In this document: positions 20,521-32,854 of the stretch, piece by piece
How the letters are laid out: every line of letters begins with the position of its first letter
Numbering within the stretch: position 1 is the stretch's first letter
Origin: Macrothele yani
Lineage: Eukaryota > Arthropoda > Arachnida > Araneae > Macrothelidae
Length of the DNA: 64,000 bases
Assembly (NCBI GenBank): GCA_039090855.1
Contig: CM077006.1
Coordinates: forward strand, 45,889,336 to 45,953,335
Reading direction: 5' to 3'
Program-made: the position numbers and the translations under genes
Notes under the pieces: generated by a model
Database searches by the model: none
Seen by the model: only the letters and a program-made list of their open reading frames with translations
Told to the model about the DNA's origin: nothing

Positions 20521-20850
20521 GGCATCATCCGGTCCAAAAAAAAAAAAAATATGTTACTCTTCTTCGAAAGAAGTGATTTTAGATAGGATCAGAAGAAGGA
20601 AAATAAGGCCTGGTGTAAATCAACCACAGTTTAAAGGATATTTCCACGATGGACATTTTAAAGGCACTCCCTTACCTTGGGAAGAATTGAGGAATAGGAA
20701 AAAGAATGCGTGAGCAAAATGGAAATTCATGGCAGTTGCTGGAGCATTCGTAAACGCTACGATCGCATCAGGTAACAATAAACATAAGCGGCGGAAACGC
20801 CAGCATGGGTCATCATTGGCATCGAATACTTTCCTTTCTTAAAATTTTTG
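20521..20850 (+). other. Unidentified open-frame remnant after a possible acceptor
   Basis: TTTTTCCGTAG at 20511-20521 could be a splice acceptor. Downstream one frame stays open through KEVILDRIRRRKIRPGVNQP and QFKGYFHDGHFKGTPLPWEE to a TGA near 20709, then continues open (KWKFMAVAGAFVNATIASG) to 20840. The amino-acid content looks protein-like but I do not recognise it. Used in phase 1 after the CBM14 exon, the acceptor would give only a short tail ending near 20585. It could be a decayed transposon protein. Confidence 0.25.
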
Positions 20851-21289
20851 TCAATAGATCTCAAGCGTGACCCAATACATCTTGATGTTGAATGATGATA
20901 TACTCACATGGAAAATCGTATAGTTGGGTAAAATCCAGGGCTGAAGCCATATCCTGTAGTACCACAGCTAGGTAAGATGAATATCGAAATAACAGAACTA
21001 GAAACTGAGCTGACAGTTATGACGGAATAAATTTTAAAAGGTCTGTCAATCCTACAGATGCACAACCAAGTTACCAACTAGCCGTTGATCATTCGCGGAC
21101 GGAAAGGCAAATTGAGAAAAGCCAAGGGGAGCCAAGAGTGAAAGAGGCTCCAATAAGCACTCTCACGAGGTGATGTCCCGCCAGAAAGAACGTGGGCGAA
21201 AAATAAAACAAAAATCCAAAACTATGGGAAGTACAGGACTTAACAAGAAAGATGCCACCGAATTTTCGGGTGTAATGAGCACGTCTTTT

Positions 21290-21543
21290 GAATCCGTTCT
21301 GGCCGCCCCGGTGGCGCAGTGGTCTAAGGCGTTGGCCTCTGATCATTCGTCCAAAGGGGTCCGGGTTCGAATCCCGGTCAGGCATGGATGTTGTGTTTGT
21401 CTTACGGCACTGGCTCTCTCCCTTCCCTGGAGCCAGTGACCCTAAATTAGGGACGGGCGACTGCTTATAGCCCATTGAGTTGCTCACGGTGGTCGTTAAA
21501 CCTCCAATCAAAAAAAAAAAAAAAAAAAAAAGAATCCGTTCTG
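21290..21543 (+). mobile_element. SINE family A, full copy with 12-bp target duplication
   Basis: Perfect duplication GAATCCGTTCTG (21290-21301 and 21532-21543). Head GCCGCCCCGGTGGCGCAGTG, A box TGGCGCAGTGG, B box GGTTCGAATCC, and a 21-base A tail. It is the best preserved copy in the window and so probably the youngest of the six. Confidence 0.96.
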
Positions 21544-21559
21544 ATGCGAATTAAATTTA

Positions 21560-23420
21560 CCAAAGTTACTCAAAATCAGTGGAACCGGTATGGAATACTC
21601 TGACCGAAGAAAGAAGTTTTTCAATCATATCATCAGATATTGCTGTAAACGGAAACTTGAAACTTACGCCCTCTGGTGGCAGACTTGTGCGTTAAGGAAA
21701 ATTTTAAATTAGATGAGAAGCATTTCGCAGCGGAAACGCTCTCCAACAAAGAAAGAATTTTTCAAATCGGACTCTTAGAAGCAGAGATATCAACAAATAT
21801 AAGATATGCATCTACGCCCCCTGACGGGAAAACCATGCATTATTTTGAAAAGAAAGTATTTCCAAAAGTTTTTCGATGTGAGCGGTATCGGTCCATGAAA
21901 GAATTTTTTCAATCGAATTTTCAGGAGCTCAGATTTACTGCAAATACATCAGACGCAGAAATTAACACTTTCGCAGCCTGGTGGCCAAACAATTATTTAT
22001 AAAATATTAAAAATTGTGTGCCGAGCATTTCCTATCAGAAGCTGTTTGGTGCAGAAAGAATTTTTCAAATCGAAGTTTTAGAAGCAGAGATATTGAGGTA
22101 AACGCAGTTTACCTTTACGCCTCCTAGCGGAAAGTCTATGCATTACTTGAAAATTTTGAACTTATAGGAAAAACATTTTACTCCGGATACGTTATCTAAC
22201 AAATAAGGAATTTTTCAAATCCGACTCTTAGAGGCAGAGATATTGACAGAAATAAGATAGACATCTATGCCCTCTGATGGAGAAACCATGCATTATTTTA
22301 AGAAGGAAATATTCTGAAATGTTTATCGACATGTGCGGTATCGATCCACGAAATAATTTTTTCAATCGGGCTTTTGGAAGCTGATATTTTGCTGCAAATA
22401 CCTACGAAGCAGAAATTCAAAGTTTACGCCTCTGGTGGCCAAACTATATTTTATAAGAAATTAGAAATTACAATAAAGAAAAATTCCCACCAGGAGCTGT
22501 ATCCGGTGCTGGAAGAATTTTTCTAATCGGAGTTTTAGAAGCACAGATATCGAAGAAAGCGCAATTTACCTTTACTCCCCCTAATGGAAAGTTAATGAAT
22601 TACTTGAAAATGTTGAAATTATATTAGAAACATGTCGCCCTGGACACTGTCGAACAAAGAAAAAATATTTCAAATCCGATCAATAGAAGCAGAGATATTG
22701 ACTAAAACAGAATATATATCTACGCCACCTGGAGGAGAAACCATGCATTATTTTACGAAGAAAATATTCCGAAAAGGTTTGTCTACGTGAGTAGTATAAG
22801 GCTATGAAAGAATTTTTTCAATCGAGATTTTAGAATCTCAGATTTTGCTGCAAATGCATCAGAAGCAGAAATCAACATTTACGTCCCCTGGTGGCCAAAC
22901 CATTTTATACCAAAAATTAGAAGTTATATGCAAAATTATTTCCCATTACGAGCTATATCCGCCGAAGGAAAAAAATTTCAAGCCGGAGTTTTAGAAGCAG
23001 AGATATCGGGGGAAAAGCAATTTCATTTTACGCCCCCTAGCGGAGAACATATGCGTAACTTGGAAAAGTGACTATGCCTAAAATAATCTTCGACATGAAT
23101 GGAATCGGAAAGTAAAATAATTTTTTGAATTGGATGTTTAGAAGCAAATATATATGGAATAGAATGCGCTTTGAATTTAATATAATCTGTATTTACGCCC
23201 TCTAGCGGCCAAATTTTGCATCGTACAAAACAAAAACTAAATAAAGGATCATCATTCGTACATTTCAAGCTTCCTAATGTAAAAAGGATTTCTCAAATCG
23301 GACTATTAGTTGAAGAGATATTGTGTCTACAGACGAACGGACGGACGGGCCGACAAACCGATAACATAAGCACGATCTTTTTTTACAAAAGACGTGCTAA
23401 ATGTCAAAAGAAGAGGAGAA
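21560..23420. repeat. Diverged tandem array, about 150-bp unit
   Basis: A block GAAGCAGAGATAT(T/C) recurs at about 21778, 22081, 22233, 22539, 22687 and 22998, with diverged versions between and to 23310, giving a period near 150 bp and about eleven copies. Each unit also holds AATTTTTCAAATCGGA and TACGCCCCCTNGCGG-type blocks. It ends with GACGAACGGACGGACGGGCC, a tract like that ending dispersed repeat X. The frame at 21676-22002 runs through the units and is not a gene. Confidence 0.8.
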
Positions 23421-23429
23421 AAATAAGAG

Positions 23430-24376
23430 GTTAATGTTTTTCGTTTAAAACGTCACTACTTAAAATATTACTATTCCACTATCTGTCAGTTGAATTCGTA
23501 GCAATGTAACTTCGAAATCTTAAGCAGTGGGCAGCTGGCACACAAAAATCGTTAATTATACAGTAAGCTAAATTAGACCACCCAATGGCCAGAAAAGAGT
23601 AGATTTTAACTTACGGAAATCACTGTCCTTTATTATCCGAATACTTTAGGTCAAATAAGCATCCACGATAATCATCAGCCGCACAATAAGGAGTATCTCT
23701 ACTTTTCAATGAAAACTACAACTTACTGTACATATAGAAAGTCTTGAAAGTACAGCTAAACGCAAATTAATCTATACACAACATCGCCACACCACCACAC
23801 TTTTTGCTGCTTGCCTCAACATTATATATATTTTGTCCTGATCTGTAAACACGCACACGTCACGTACTCTGACTTCAAGACTGTTGCCAACACCATTCAG
23901 CGGGTGAGAAAATATAACGTTAAGGTAGAAGACGCTTAAAGAGAATGAACTCAAATTTACATAAGCGAAAAGTGAAAGTTAAATTAGTGTACGTTGCAGA
24001 GGACAGGAGGTTCAGGGAGGTTATTGAAAAGAGACTGAGAGAGAGAGAGAGAGAGGCTAGAGTAAGATGCTAGGAAAGAAAGATGGCAAAGTAAATATAT
24101 AAGAAGCAAGACAAGGAATATGCACGCCGACAAAGACCCGCAGGAGAGGGTCTCGCGGAATATTTTAGAACTACCGCCGGTGGAACAGAAGAAGATGGCC
24201 AAGGGTAAGACGTTTCCCACGTTTTTTAATCCCTTATGTGTTTAAATGTCACAGTTAATACTGATATGATGTTACTGTAATAATGTTCACCTCACACAAG
24301 TTAGATTCGGTAGAATAATATTCTCAGTCTACAGAAAATGAGTTGTTTAGGTTAGCGACTGGCCCATCAAGCGCAT
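23430..24376. other. No gene recognised; GA microsatellite
   Basis: AT-rich. A (GA)n tract lies at about 24034-24053. No domain or mobile element seen. Confidence 0.5.
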
Positions 24377-24523
24377 CCGCCAATCACCACAAATGAATTC
24401 TGGTCTCGCATAGAAGCATCCTGGCGGGCTATTCCCCAGGACGATATCAAAAACCTCTTCCATTCAATGCCGCGCCATGTAGAGGCTGTTATTGTTGCTA
24501 GAGGTGGCTTCATACGATACTGA
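24377..24523 (+). pseudogene. Tc1 transposase C-terminal fragment
   Basis: Open frame PPITTNEFWSRIEASWRAIP, then QDDIKNLFHSMPRHVEAVIV and ARGGFIRY-stop at 24521-24523. This is the standard Tc1 C terminus (W..I....I..L..SMP.R..AVI.ARGG.TRY). No catalytic part, no TIRs: an orphan piece. Confidence 0.8.
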
Positions 24524-24829
24524 GTTTTGAAGCACAAAAATCTTGTATAGCTCTACAAATGTAATCAGTTTTTGGTAATTAACTATAACGGGTCACTAAT
24601 ATTTATCTTTTTTGGAATCATTCAAGTATAAACTGCAAGCAGATTGAGATTAATAGAACCTAAGATACAACATCATTTATTAGCAACGATTAGCGGCTTG
24701 TTTACACCTTAACAAAAGAGCAAGTCTACTGCACAGAAACGAAATTGAATGAATAATAATTTTTGTATATACCAGTGCCGTCTTAACACTTTTGGGGGCC
24801 CTGGGCCATCACATTTTTCGAGGACCCAT

Positions 24830-24965
24830 ATATATATAAATTCACACATCGTATTATTACAATATATATAGTGTTTTTTATTCATACCTGGTATTATTAT
24901 AATATATAGTTTTTTTTATTCACGCCTGGTATTATTACAATATCGTATTATTATGTATATACAAC
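24830..24965. repeat. AT-rich short tandem repeat
   Basis: Three copies of a roughly 45-bp unit TTTTTTATTCAYRCCTGGTA + TTATTAYAATAT. Simple repeat, no coding potential. Confidence 0.7.
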
Positions 24966-24970
24966 ATATA

Positions 24971-26251
24971 GTGCATCGCATAAATATAGAGGCAGAAAAA
25001 ATTATCGAATAAAAAATAAACAACAATAAGCTGAAATGTTCACCTCATATTTATAGCAAAAATAGCATAGGACACGCAGCTGCGCAATAGTTTGACGGAA
25101 ACAACAATTCCAACGCAAAGTACAAGAAAAAACAGAAGTACGCTGTCTCAAAAATAGACTTACTAGTTATGAGCACCTCCGGTACGAACAGTGGAGCCGT
25201 TGTTCCGAATAACACTGAAAATCCGATTGGGCATGCTGTTCACCAAGTTATGTAAGTGTTCTGGACGGAGTGCGTACCAGCTTCATTCAATCTGCTCTTT
25301 CAATGCCACCACACTTGAGAACTGCCGTCCATTCGCATACACATCACGAGCTAGAATACCCCGGAGGTTCTCGATAAGGTTCAGATCTGGACTGAGTGCT
25401 GGCCAATTCACTACGGTCACATGATGAGTGTTAAACCAGCTTTTCGTTGATGCAGACCGATGGATAGAGGCATTGTCTTGCTGGAACAGATAATCAACAC
25501 CCGCTAGAGTTTCGGCAAACGGTAGAAGGTGGCTGCTGAGTATTTTCTGATACGTTTCCTTGCAGAAAAGCGATATCCGTTGTCCCATTGAACGCAAAAG
25601 CTCCCCAGACCATCACAGATTCCCCTCCTTCCTGTCTGCTGAAGAAGGTGTGTGGCTCGCGTCGTAAATCATGCCAATAGCAGTTCCAACCGTCAGGGCC
25701 GTCCAGGTTAAACTTTTTCTCATCGGAGAAAATAGTTGTGATCCACTCGTCCGTCCAGCGCATGTGGCTGCTTGCCCATAACATTCTAGCTTCCTTGTGG
25801 CGCCGCGTGAGGTGTGGCATACGGCGCATTTTACGGAGCACAATGTTGAGACTTTCCTTCATTCGTCGATGAACTGTGTCCTTTGAGACGGTGAAACCAA
25901 GTCCGAGAAATTTGACGTAGTGATAACCTTTGGCAAATGAATGTCTGACGGCAGGTCCGCTGTCTTTTGTAGGCTGCACCGAATTACGGCCCATGCGTGT
26001 GCGTACAGCATGCTAATTTGTGCATCTCTTTTGCATATGGCTACTTTACATAGTTGTCTTTATATTTATGAGGCACCTAAAATTACACTATTTCACTTTG
26101 TGGTGTTCTTTTCACACAATCTGGTCATCTCGACGGATCGAAACGTTTGTTGTAGGGTTATGTCTAATTAGGTACCACTTCAGCTTCCTACCTATATTCG
26201 CATTGCGTTCACGGCGCAAAGTCGACTGTCTCTATATTTTTGCGACGCACC
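24971..26251 (-). mobile_element. Tc3-like transposon F, TA-flanked
   Basis: TIRs GTGCATCGCATAAATATAGA(GGCAG) on the left and inverted CTGTCTCTATATTTTTGCGA(CGCAC) on the right, each next to TA. A second TIR-like block (GTCTTTATATTTATGAGGCA) lies inward at 26056, as in Tc3-type elements that carry internal binding sites. 1281 bp. Confidence 0.82.
25163..25994 (-). pseudogene. Tc3/IS630-type transposase, broken
   Basis: Minus-strand frame from about 25994 reads KGYHYVKFLGLGFTVSKDTV, MRRMPHLTRRHKEARMLWAS and TIFSDEKKFNLDGPDGWNCY (first Asp), then VMVWGAFAFNGTTDIAFLQG. A frameshift lies between 25490 and 25600. It continues with YLFQQDNASIHRSASTKSWF (second Asp) and NWPALSPDLNLIENLRGILA (Glu), ending SMPNRIFSVIRNNGS and a stop at 25163-25165. 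The LDGPDGWNCYW signature is typical of the Tc3/DDE_3 branch rather than Tc1 proper. Triad present, gene broken. Confidence 0.85.
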
Positions 26252-28715
26252 TAATAAGAATTATTATATAAACCACCATCACCATGTTATCCCTTGAAAA
26301 ATTGTAGATCTTCATAAAGTGTGCCAAATGGGCTCACATTTAGTTGCTTCGTAAATTACAAGAAAAAGGGTGCTGAGAGATATAATGTTTCTTTCCCATT
26401 CTACAAATTATTCAACGAAAACTAAATTCAAACAGAAGAAAGAAATAAACCATCTAGCGCCGTTTCCAGACAATGTGACGCATCGGACCAAAAATGCTGG
26501 TATGCGGCCCCGTCATTGTTATTTATTTAAACAGCAAAGACTGAATACATATAATTAGTTCAAGTGGGCAAACCCCAGTGATACACATACGAGCATTTCT
26601 TCGTATAGATAGATAACACAATTGACTGTTTAAAACGAAAAAGTAATTCGGGAAAAATACGGTTTATTCGTGGCCCTCATGACTTTCAAGGTTCAAGCCT
26701 CACTCACACTCGAGATCAGGAGAGAGGTTGGCTTCTTTGTTTTTTATTTCGTCACAAAAGATCAAACCTAACACCTAACTTCCCTCCTGTCCTCTCGGAA
26801 AATCAAAGCTACGAGCAAGGTTTAAAAAAAGAAAAAAAAAGGCAGAACTTCCGACTTTCTGCATTGGTGTTTCTTTCCTTTAAATAAAAAACAAATTTTC
26901 TGGTGAGTGGTGAAAGAGTTTAACTTTTTGAAAACCCATAATACTCTCGAGGTGTTGGGGGACCGAGTTCAGATGGGGACCCTGGGCACTAGCCCTGCTG
27001 GCCCACCCCTTAAGACGGCCATGGTATCTACATATCGCGCAGAACCATCACCTCCTAATAGCTTAGAAGGCCCGCGCACCGAACGCCGGAAGCTGCGTGA
27101 CGTAGGAGAGAGTAGGCTGATGTCCGTGGTGGGTGGTCGAGCATGCATGAGCTTGCTCACTCTGTGTAAGCGTGACTACGGATGTGCGTGATTGTTGTTG
27201 TCAAACTGTCAACTAATTTATTTTCATAGAGGAATATTAAAAAGTATTCAAATTCCCTACTAATGGGGAGGTTCTCAAATGGATTACAGCAATAAAGCGT
27301 GAAAATTTTCAACTCTAAGGTACGTGGAAACCTTTTGTTAACCTTATTTTAAACTACTCGCAAAATAAAAATTTTGAACTAGAAAATTTAAATTTGGCTA
27401 ATTTTATAATCTAATGCATCTCACAGCGGGAAGTCAAAGCACTGAAAAGATTTTTGAAAAATGAAATTTATGTTTGTAATGGAAAGAATAGATACTTGTG
27501 TTGTTATAGTAACCCATAACATGTTTTTGCCAATGTATCAAATAAGTTCAAAGTAAAATATGTATATTTAGGAAGGGATTTTAAACTTTTTTTTTATTAT
27601 GGACACAGAATAATAAGGGTTGCATGTTTTTGATCCCAAGAGTAATATGTTGATACATTCGTACTTAGTTATTTAAGTGTTTAGGCAGCGTCAGATTAAC
27701 TTTTTTGGGGTCCCTATTTCTGGGCACAAATGCTTGTAAAATACTTATATCCTATACGAAATATATATATGTCATGTACACATCTAACATGCCTATGTCC
27801 TTTATATAAATGCTAAGGCCTTGTTGCCATGTGAAATACATCTTTTGTGTTTGCAGACATAGAGAATTGCATTGAATTATCATTTTTAATATTTATTACT
27901 AAAGGAACACAAACACTGAATCAAATATAGACAGCAAAAATTAGATATGAATGCACAAAAACAGAAGTTCACACATAGTTCAGGAGTAAGTTTGCCTTTA
28001 AAATGTCCGTTTAAAGATTTTGAAGCATTTTTCTACAAACCAACACATTGAAGAACTCTCGTGTGAGCAGTGTGTGTATGCTCTATCTGTGGTAGGATGG
28101 GAATTTATCAAAACCATTCAATTTCTTAAAAATTAGGTGAAATATATCAGTACTACCTGGGCAAGAAATTATTTACTTGCCCAGGTAGTAAAAGCTGGAT
28201 GCGCAGGAAAATGTATCTTTTAAGATAACAAACCAGAACCCTATTTTTTTTAAGTTAAAAATATGAACTGTTTTTACATGTTTGCACTTCCATTTTAAGG
28301 GTCTGTATTACAAATGTTCAATGCACAAACGTGTGTATATCAATTTTTAAGATGCTGATGCTAAAATTGGTATGAAATCGTACGATGATGAAACTGGTGT
28401 TTCGGAAATTTAGTGATTCTGCCATGTTCCTTTTGTTAAAGTTTTCTCCCTTTGTTACTAAACATGAGAGGTCAGTTACATCAGAGGCATGCATACTGTT
28501 GTTGATTATAAACAAAATTTGGAGCAAAACTAGGTTTCCGATTTCTGGGCGTAGAGCATAACATAATTAAAGATGTGATATTACTCTTTCCTTGGTACTT
28601 CGTAACAATAATACAACTTCCATTAATTAACAATGACATGAAACACGACATGTGATGACTGTCTTTTTTTTTTTCTTGTGTAGTAGGAAATTTTATTACA
28701 AACTTTTTTTATTTT
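26252..28715. other. AT-rich DNA without genes; one end of an inverted repeat pair
   Basis: No coding motif. The segment 26985-27190 (TCACCTCCTAATAGCTTAGA, GGCCCGCGCACCGA, ACTACGGA) matches an inverted sequence at about 30840-31000. Both are GC-richer than their surroundings. The open frame 26907-27191 lies in it and has no known domain. Confidence 0.45.
28151..28190. repeat. Perfect 15-bp hairpin
   Basis: TACTACCTGGGCAAG, loop AAATTATTTA, then the exact reverse complement. It would form a strong stem. Function unknown; it may mark a small foldback insertion. Confidence 0.8.
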
Positions 28716-28956
28716 AAAATTTAGTTTTTTTTTTTTTTTGGAGGTTTAACGACCACCGTGAGCAACTCAATGGGCTATAAGCAGTCGCCCGTCCCTAATT
28801 TAGGGTCACTGGTTCCAGGGAAGGGAGGGAGCCAGTGCCGTAAGACAAACGCAACATCCATGCCTCACCGGGATTCGAACCCGGACCCCTTTCGGACGAA
28901 TGATCAGAGGCCAACGCCTTAGACCACTGCGGCCACCGGGGCGGCAAAATTTAGTT
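28716..28956 (-). mobile_element. SINE family A, full copy with 11-bp target duplication
   Basis: AAAATTTAGTT flanks the insertion (28716-28726 and 28946-28956). Minus orientation: T-run, body, B and A boxes and head GCCGCCCCGGTGGCCGCAGT. The extra C in the A box may weaken it. Confidence 0.93.
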
Positions 28957-31420
28957 ACCATGCACAGGCAATTAGATGTTTTATTTACCTGCCCAGACGA
29001 ATGATTTACATGCTCTGGGCATCTCGGGCATGGTATTTTTAAGCCTTGGATATTGTTATTTTTAAGAGAAAGAAAAGTACGTGGATCGACATGAATCCAC
29101 ATATTGTGGAAACTATGTTCTAAACAAACAAGATTTTTAAAATACAAGTAGAAATATATACTCGCTTCTTTTTTTTTTTTTTTTTTTTTTTTGAAAATAT
29201 TTGCTTAAAATGAGAGATTAACTTTTTATTCATTTATCTAGACTTATCTGTTTCCAGACTTCCTGCACTGTGTCTTCACAAGCTACAGCAATAATAACTG
29301 GAACTAATATATCTCATATTATCCGATAACTACTGGAAAGTGTGCTTCCAAACGTGAGGGTGGGTGTCAATTTTTGTATAGGGAAAAACTTCTTCAATCC
29401 TTCATAGAATTTATTTTGAAACCAAAATCATAAAAAGGAAAAAACAATCTTTTTCAATAGCTTTAGCAAAGACAAAACATTTGTGCAAAATTTTATACCA
29501 TTGCTTTTTATAGTTTCTGAGAAAATGGTACATCAAGTTAGTCAATTTATAATGAAACATGTACATCTTTTAAAATACATCCTATAGTACCAAAACAATC
29601 GCTTAGATTTATTCAGTACAATAACTACTGCATGTGCATTTGTCAGGTTCTCAAAAATATAATAATTATCTGAAAAAATACTTTAAGAAATTATTGGAAC
29701 AAATTTCAGATTTTCTTAGAAACGTGTCTTTGAAATTCTTCAAGGAACAGCTAACGGACACATAATCAAATTGTGTTTGTGATACACAAAGAACTACACA
29801 ACCATAATTATTTGTACATTGTCAGTTTTCCTGAATACTTCTTGAAAATCAAATTTCAGGAAATTTCCGCCAATAAGTTACTTGTATTTTTCCAGATAAA
29901 AAGAAATACTTATATTGTGGATCCAAATAGTTTTGCTTAATGCTACTAATATACTTAATACAGATGTGTTGAACTTTGACAAGGTAACTTTTATGAAATA
30001 GTGCTCTGGAAGACAAAAATTATAAACTTTACATTTGCTTATCAAAATGAAGTTGTCCAAACACGTAACTAGATGGTACTAAAATTAGGAAAACTTGTTA
30101 TGTCATTATTGTACGTTTAATAATGTAGCAATGGCATAATTTTCTTGAAATCTTAATTTATTTGATGCAATCAGTGGATCAAGCAGCAATTCCCTGTATG
30201 TATGTTAAAACGTGTTTTATTGAGCCTTTGGTAATAATTAAAAAACACAGAAAAAAATTCAGTTTTTCTTGACCTTTTTATATATATTAGTGATCACGGA
30301 TTGCATATAAAATACATTTTCACTAAAGGAATTATTTCATTATTAAAATTTTCATAGTCATAAGTTTGCAATGAATGAAAAATCTGATCTTAAATATGTC
30401 AATCGACATCTTTTGAAACGACGGCGATACTTCGTAATGGACCCTCAAACTAATCTTTCAAGTACAAGAACGATTTGTTCACAAGTACAGGAATCGTTCG
30501 GTTAACTATAAAGATACTATAACTTCAAGTGAAACTACGACAACAGTTTATAATTTCGATTATAGAAATGGTTTATCACTTCCAGTGAAATGACAGGGAT
30601 GCTTTCATTAAGTTGACGAATCTGTGTTGCTTACCCTTTCAAGTCGAAATTATTGCTACGCTAAATTTTACGCTGTAATTTCTTTTTCTTCTGTATTTTA
30701 AAAGATTATTAAACAAACTTGTTAACTCTGCAGTTATTTGAAAACTAACACACAAGTTCTTATTTAAATGCAGTGAAACTCTAAAAGAACGCACGACCTG
30801 GTTAGTTGGTGAACGTAAAGACGCGTTCGTTCGCACATCGCCGTAATGCTCCTCTCCGAGACTACGGACTACTCTAGTGACATCACAAATCGGTGCGCGG
30901 GCCTGCTAAGCTATTAGGAGGTGATGGCAGAACACGTCCACTTTGCAGATGAACGAATGCAAAACAGTCCAAGACGCCATCTGCCGGGCGACAGACACGA
31001 GTTATTTCCTGTAGCATGAGGAACCTCTGATATAAATTTCATTTGAATAGCGCGATTCTTTCAATTTCACAATTTCGAGTCGTTCTAACAAAAACTGCTA
31101 TCGACTAATTGTAAGTACTTGTATATTCAATCACCTCTCGAATGACTGCTATCGACTAATTGTAAGTATATTCTATCACCTCTCGAATGATGCAGCAGAT
31201 ATGACTAAATAATATATGTTTTTTCACGTAGCAAATAAAATACACTTACCATTTACTGTAAGAAAAACTTGCGTATCGTTATTCTTTTTCAGCATATTAC
31301 GAAGGAAAGTAGAAAATAATTTGATTCAAGTTTGTTTAAACACACACCAAAACGGAAACATTCCAACTTATTTTCGATACACGCAGCCATTTTAATCCAG
31401 TCACTACTACGCATACGATT
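28957..31420. other. AT-rich DNA without genes
   Basis: Nothing recognised apart from the inverted GC-richer block at about 30840-31000 described with 26985-27190, and a 23-base T-run near 29170. Two copies of GACTGCTATCGACTAATTGT-like sequence sit at 31095 and 31144. Confidence 0.45.
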
Positions 31421-31731
31421 GTCTTTTAGCTTCGTCGAGGCAAGGCTGAACTCGATCCTATCAGGCTGTAACATTAAGCAAAAACAGCGAGGACAGAAAA
31501 GATGAGTTGGGACCCAGCGCCATCTATCGACGTTGTTCGCATTAACAAACTGATTCCGTATCATTATTTACATTTGAGATTTTATTTTATTCACTTTCAC
31601 ATTAACAGATGGATATTTGTATTCTGAATTCGTAGTACTTGGGGAAGAGAATTTTTCTGTAGGAACTGGTGTAATTCATGTATAAATCTCATTCCTCCTT
31701 TATTCTTCAACGATCTAGGGCCGAGATTTTG

Positions 31732-32101
31732 GTAAATGTTTAGATTAGCGTCTTAAATTATTTCGTCAGAAAAATGTTAGTACCTGAAAAAAGTGCGACG
31801 TACAGATTTTAGAGTATGGAAATTAATGGCAAATGGTGCAGAAATTTTGTATTTTAAATGTCATTTAAATATTTTTATCGTAACATTTACCTGCAAGTTC
31901 GATGCTGTGAAGAGACGCTAGGCCTAACGTATCGAACGTATGGGTAAATGTTACGATAAAAATCTTTAAAAGACATTTGAAACAGAAAATTTCTGCACCT
32001 TTTGTCATTAATTTTCACAATCTAAAACCTGTACGCCGCACTTTTCCGAAGTACTAATATTTTTCCGACGAAATAATTTAAAACGCAAATATACACATTT
32101 A
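31732..32101. mobile_element. Foldback MITE next to the THAP fragment
   Basis: Two arms of about 150 bp (31732-31890 and 31944-32101) are near-perfect inverted copies: GTAAATGTTTAGATTAGCGT... against ...ACGCAAATATACACATTTAC, with CGTAACATTTACC meeting GGTAAATGTTACG in the centre. The loop is about 53 bp. No coding capacity. Confidence 0.85.
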
Positions 32102-32114
32102 CTTACTATTTTAC

Positions 32115-32357
32115 TTAATATGAGTTTATATAGCTGGGGATTTTTTCTAAAATTGAATTAGGTACGTAATTATCAGAATGAAAATGCTTACCACGAACAA
32201 CAGTTGAAGGTAACTTGTCATTTGGAGCAAAATCCTGACGAGATATTTCTTTCAGCAACAGTTGCTTTAGGTTCTGATTTGAGGGAAACTCATGGAATGA
32301 AAATCCCACGTTTTTCTTCTTAGAAGGTGTGCACATTGGCACACAGCAGTAAACCAT
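32115..32357 (-). CDS. THAP-type zinc finger, probably decaying
   Basis: 80-residue frame from ATG 32357: MVYCCVPMCTPSKKKNVGFS then FHEFPSNQNLKQLLLKEISR, LPSTVVRGKHFHSDNY. THAP domains are C2CH DNA-binding fingers found in host factors and P-element-type transposases. The first Cys pair (C-x4-C region) and the FHEFP block are present. At the usual V-C-S-K-H-F the Cys is Arg (VVRGKHF), a one-base TGT to CGT change that should break zinc binding. The conserved Trp of the middle region is absent. Flanking MITEs and repeated GCGCCATCTA blocks (31515, 32505, 32655) suggest a transposon origin. A first exon or a pseudogene fragment are both possible. Confidence 0.6.
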   Translation of the reverse strand: MVYCCVPMCTPSKKKNVGFSFHEFPSNQNLKQLLLKEISRQDFAPNDKLPSTVVRGKHFHSDNYVPNSILEKIPSYINSY

Positions 32358-32479
32358 TTTGAAAATGGGTTGGATTTTGTGGTGAAAACAACAGTTTGGT
32401 TTTAAAACTAGAAGGTTTTTTTAAAAGAAACAAGAAAAAACGACGAACATACACAATCCCGCAATTCAAACAACGCAGA

Positions 32480-32700
32480 AACTGAGGTGTTTATACCTTG
32501 GGACGCAGTGCCATCTAACGGCTGAAATCGTCCCTAACGCCCACTGGGCAATCACCAAAAATCTATTGTCTTCAACGGTAATGCTACAGCCTGATAGGAT
32601 CCAGTTCAGCCTTGGTCGAGGAAATAAAAAAAAAAGTAAAAGACGTGCGCAGCGCCATCTACTGAACTTTAAAAATAAACAAATCGAGTGTTGTGACGTC
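32480..32700. repeat. Dispersed block shared with 31420-31530 in inverse orientation
   Basis: CAGCCTGATAGGATCCAGTT + CAGCCTTG here faces GGCTGAACTCGATCCTATCA + GGCTGTA at 31446. GGCGCTGNG..CCATCTA blocks lie near both. The two copies bracket the MITE and the THAP fragment. Confidence 0.55.
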
Positions 32701-32854
32701 ACACTGTTCTTGGCTGCAGTTGCAGTAAACTGTAACCATCTGCTATAATCCTCGCGAACACCAACAGAGGCACATCATGACTATCGGATTTCTCCTCGTT
32801 ATTCTGATAAATCTAAAGCCGATTCTAAGATTTTGTTTTTTGTTTTATTTTCAG

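Noticed and set aside
21676..22002. 108-residue frame with ordinary-looking composition
   Set aside because: It spans units of the 150-bp tandem array; the equivalent frames of the other units are closed.
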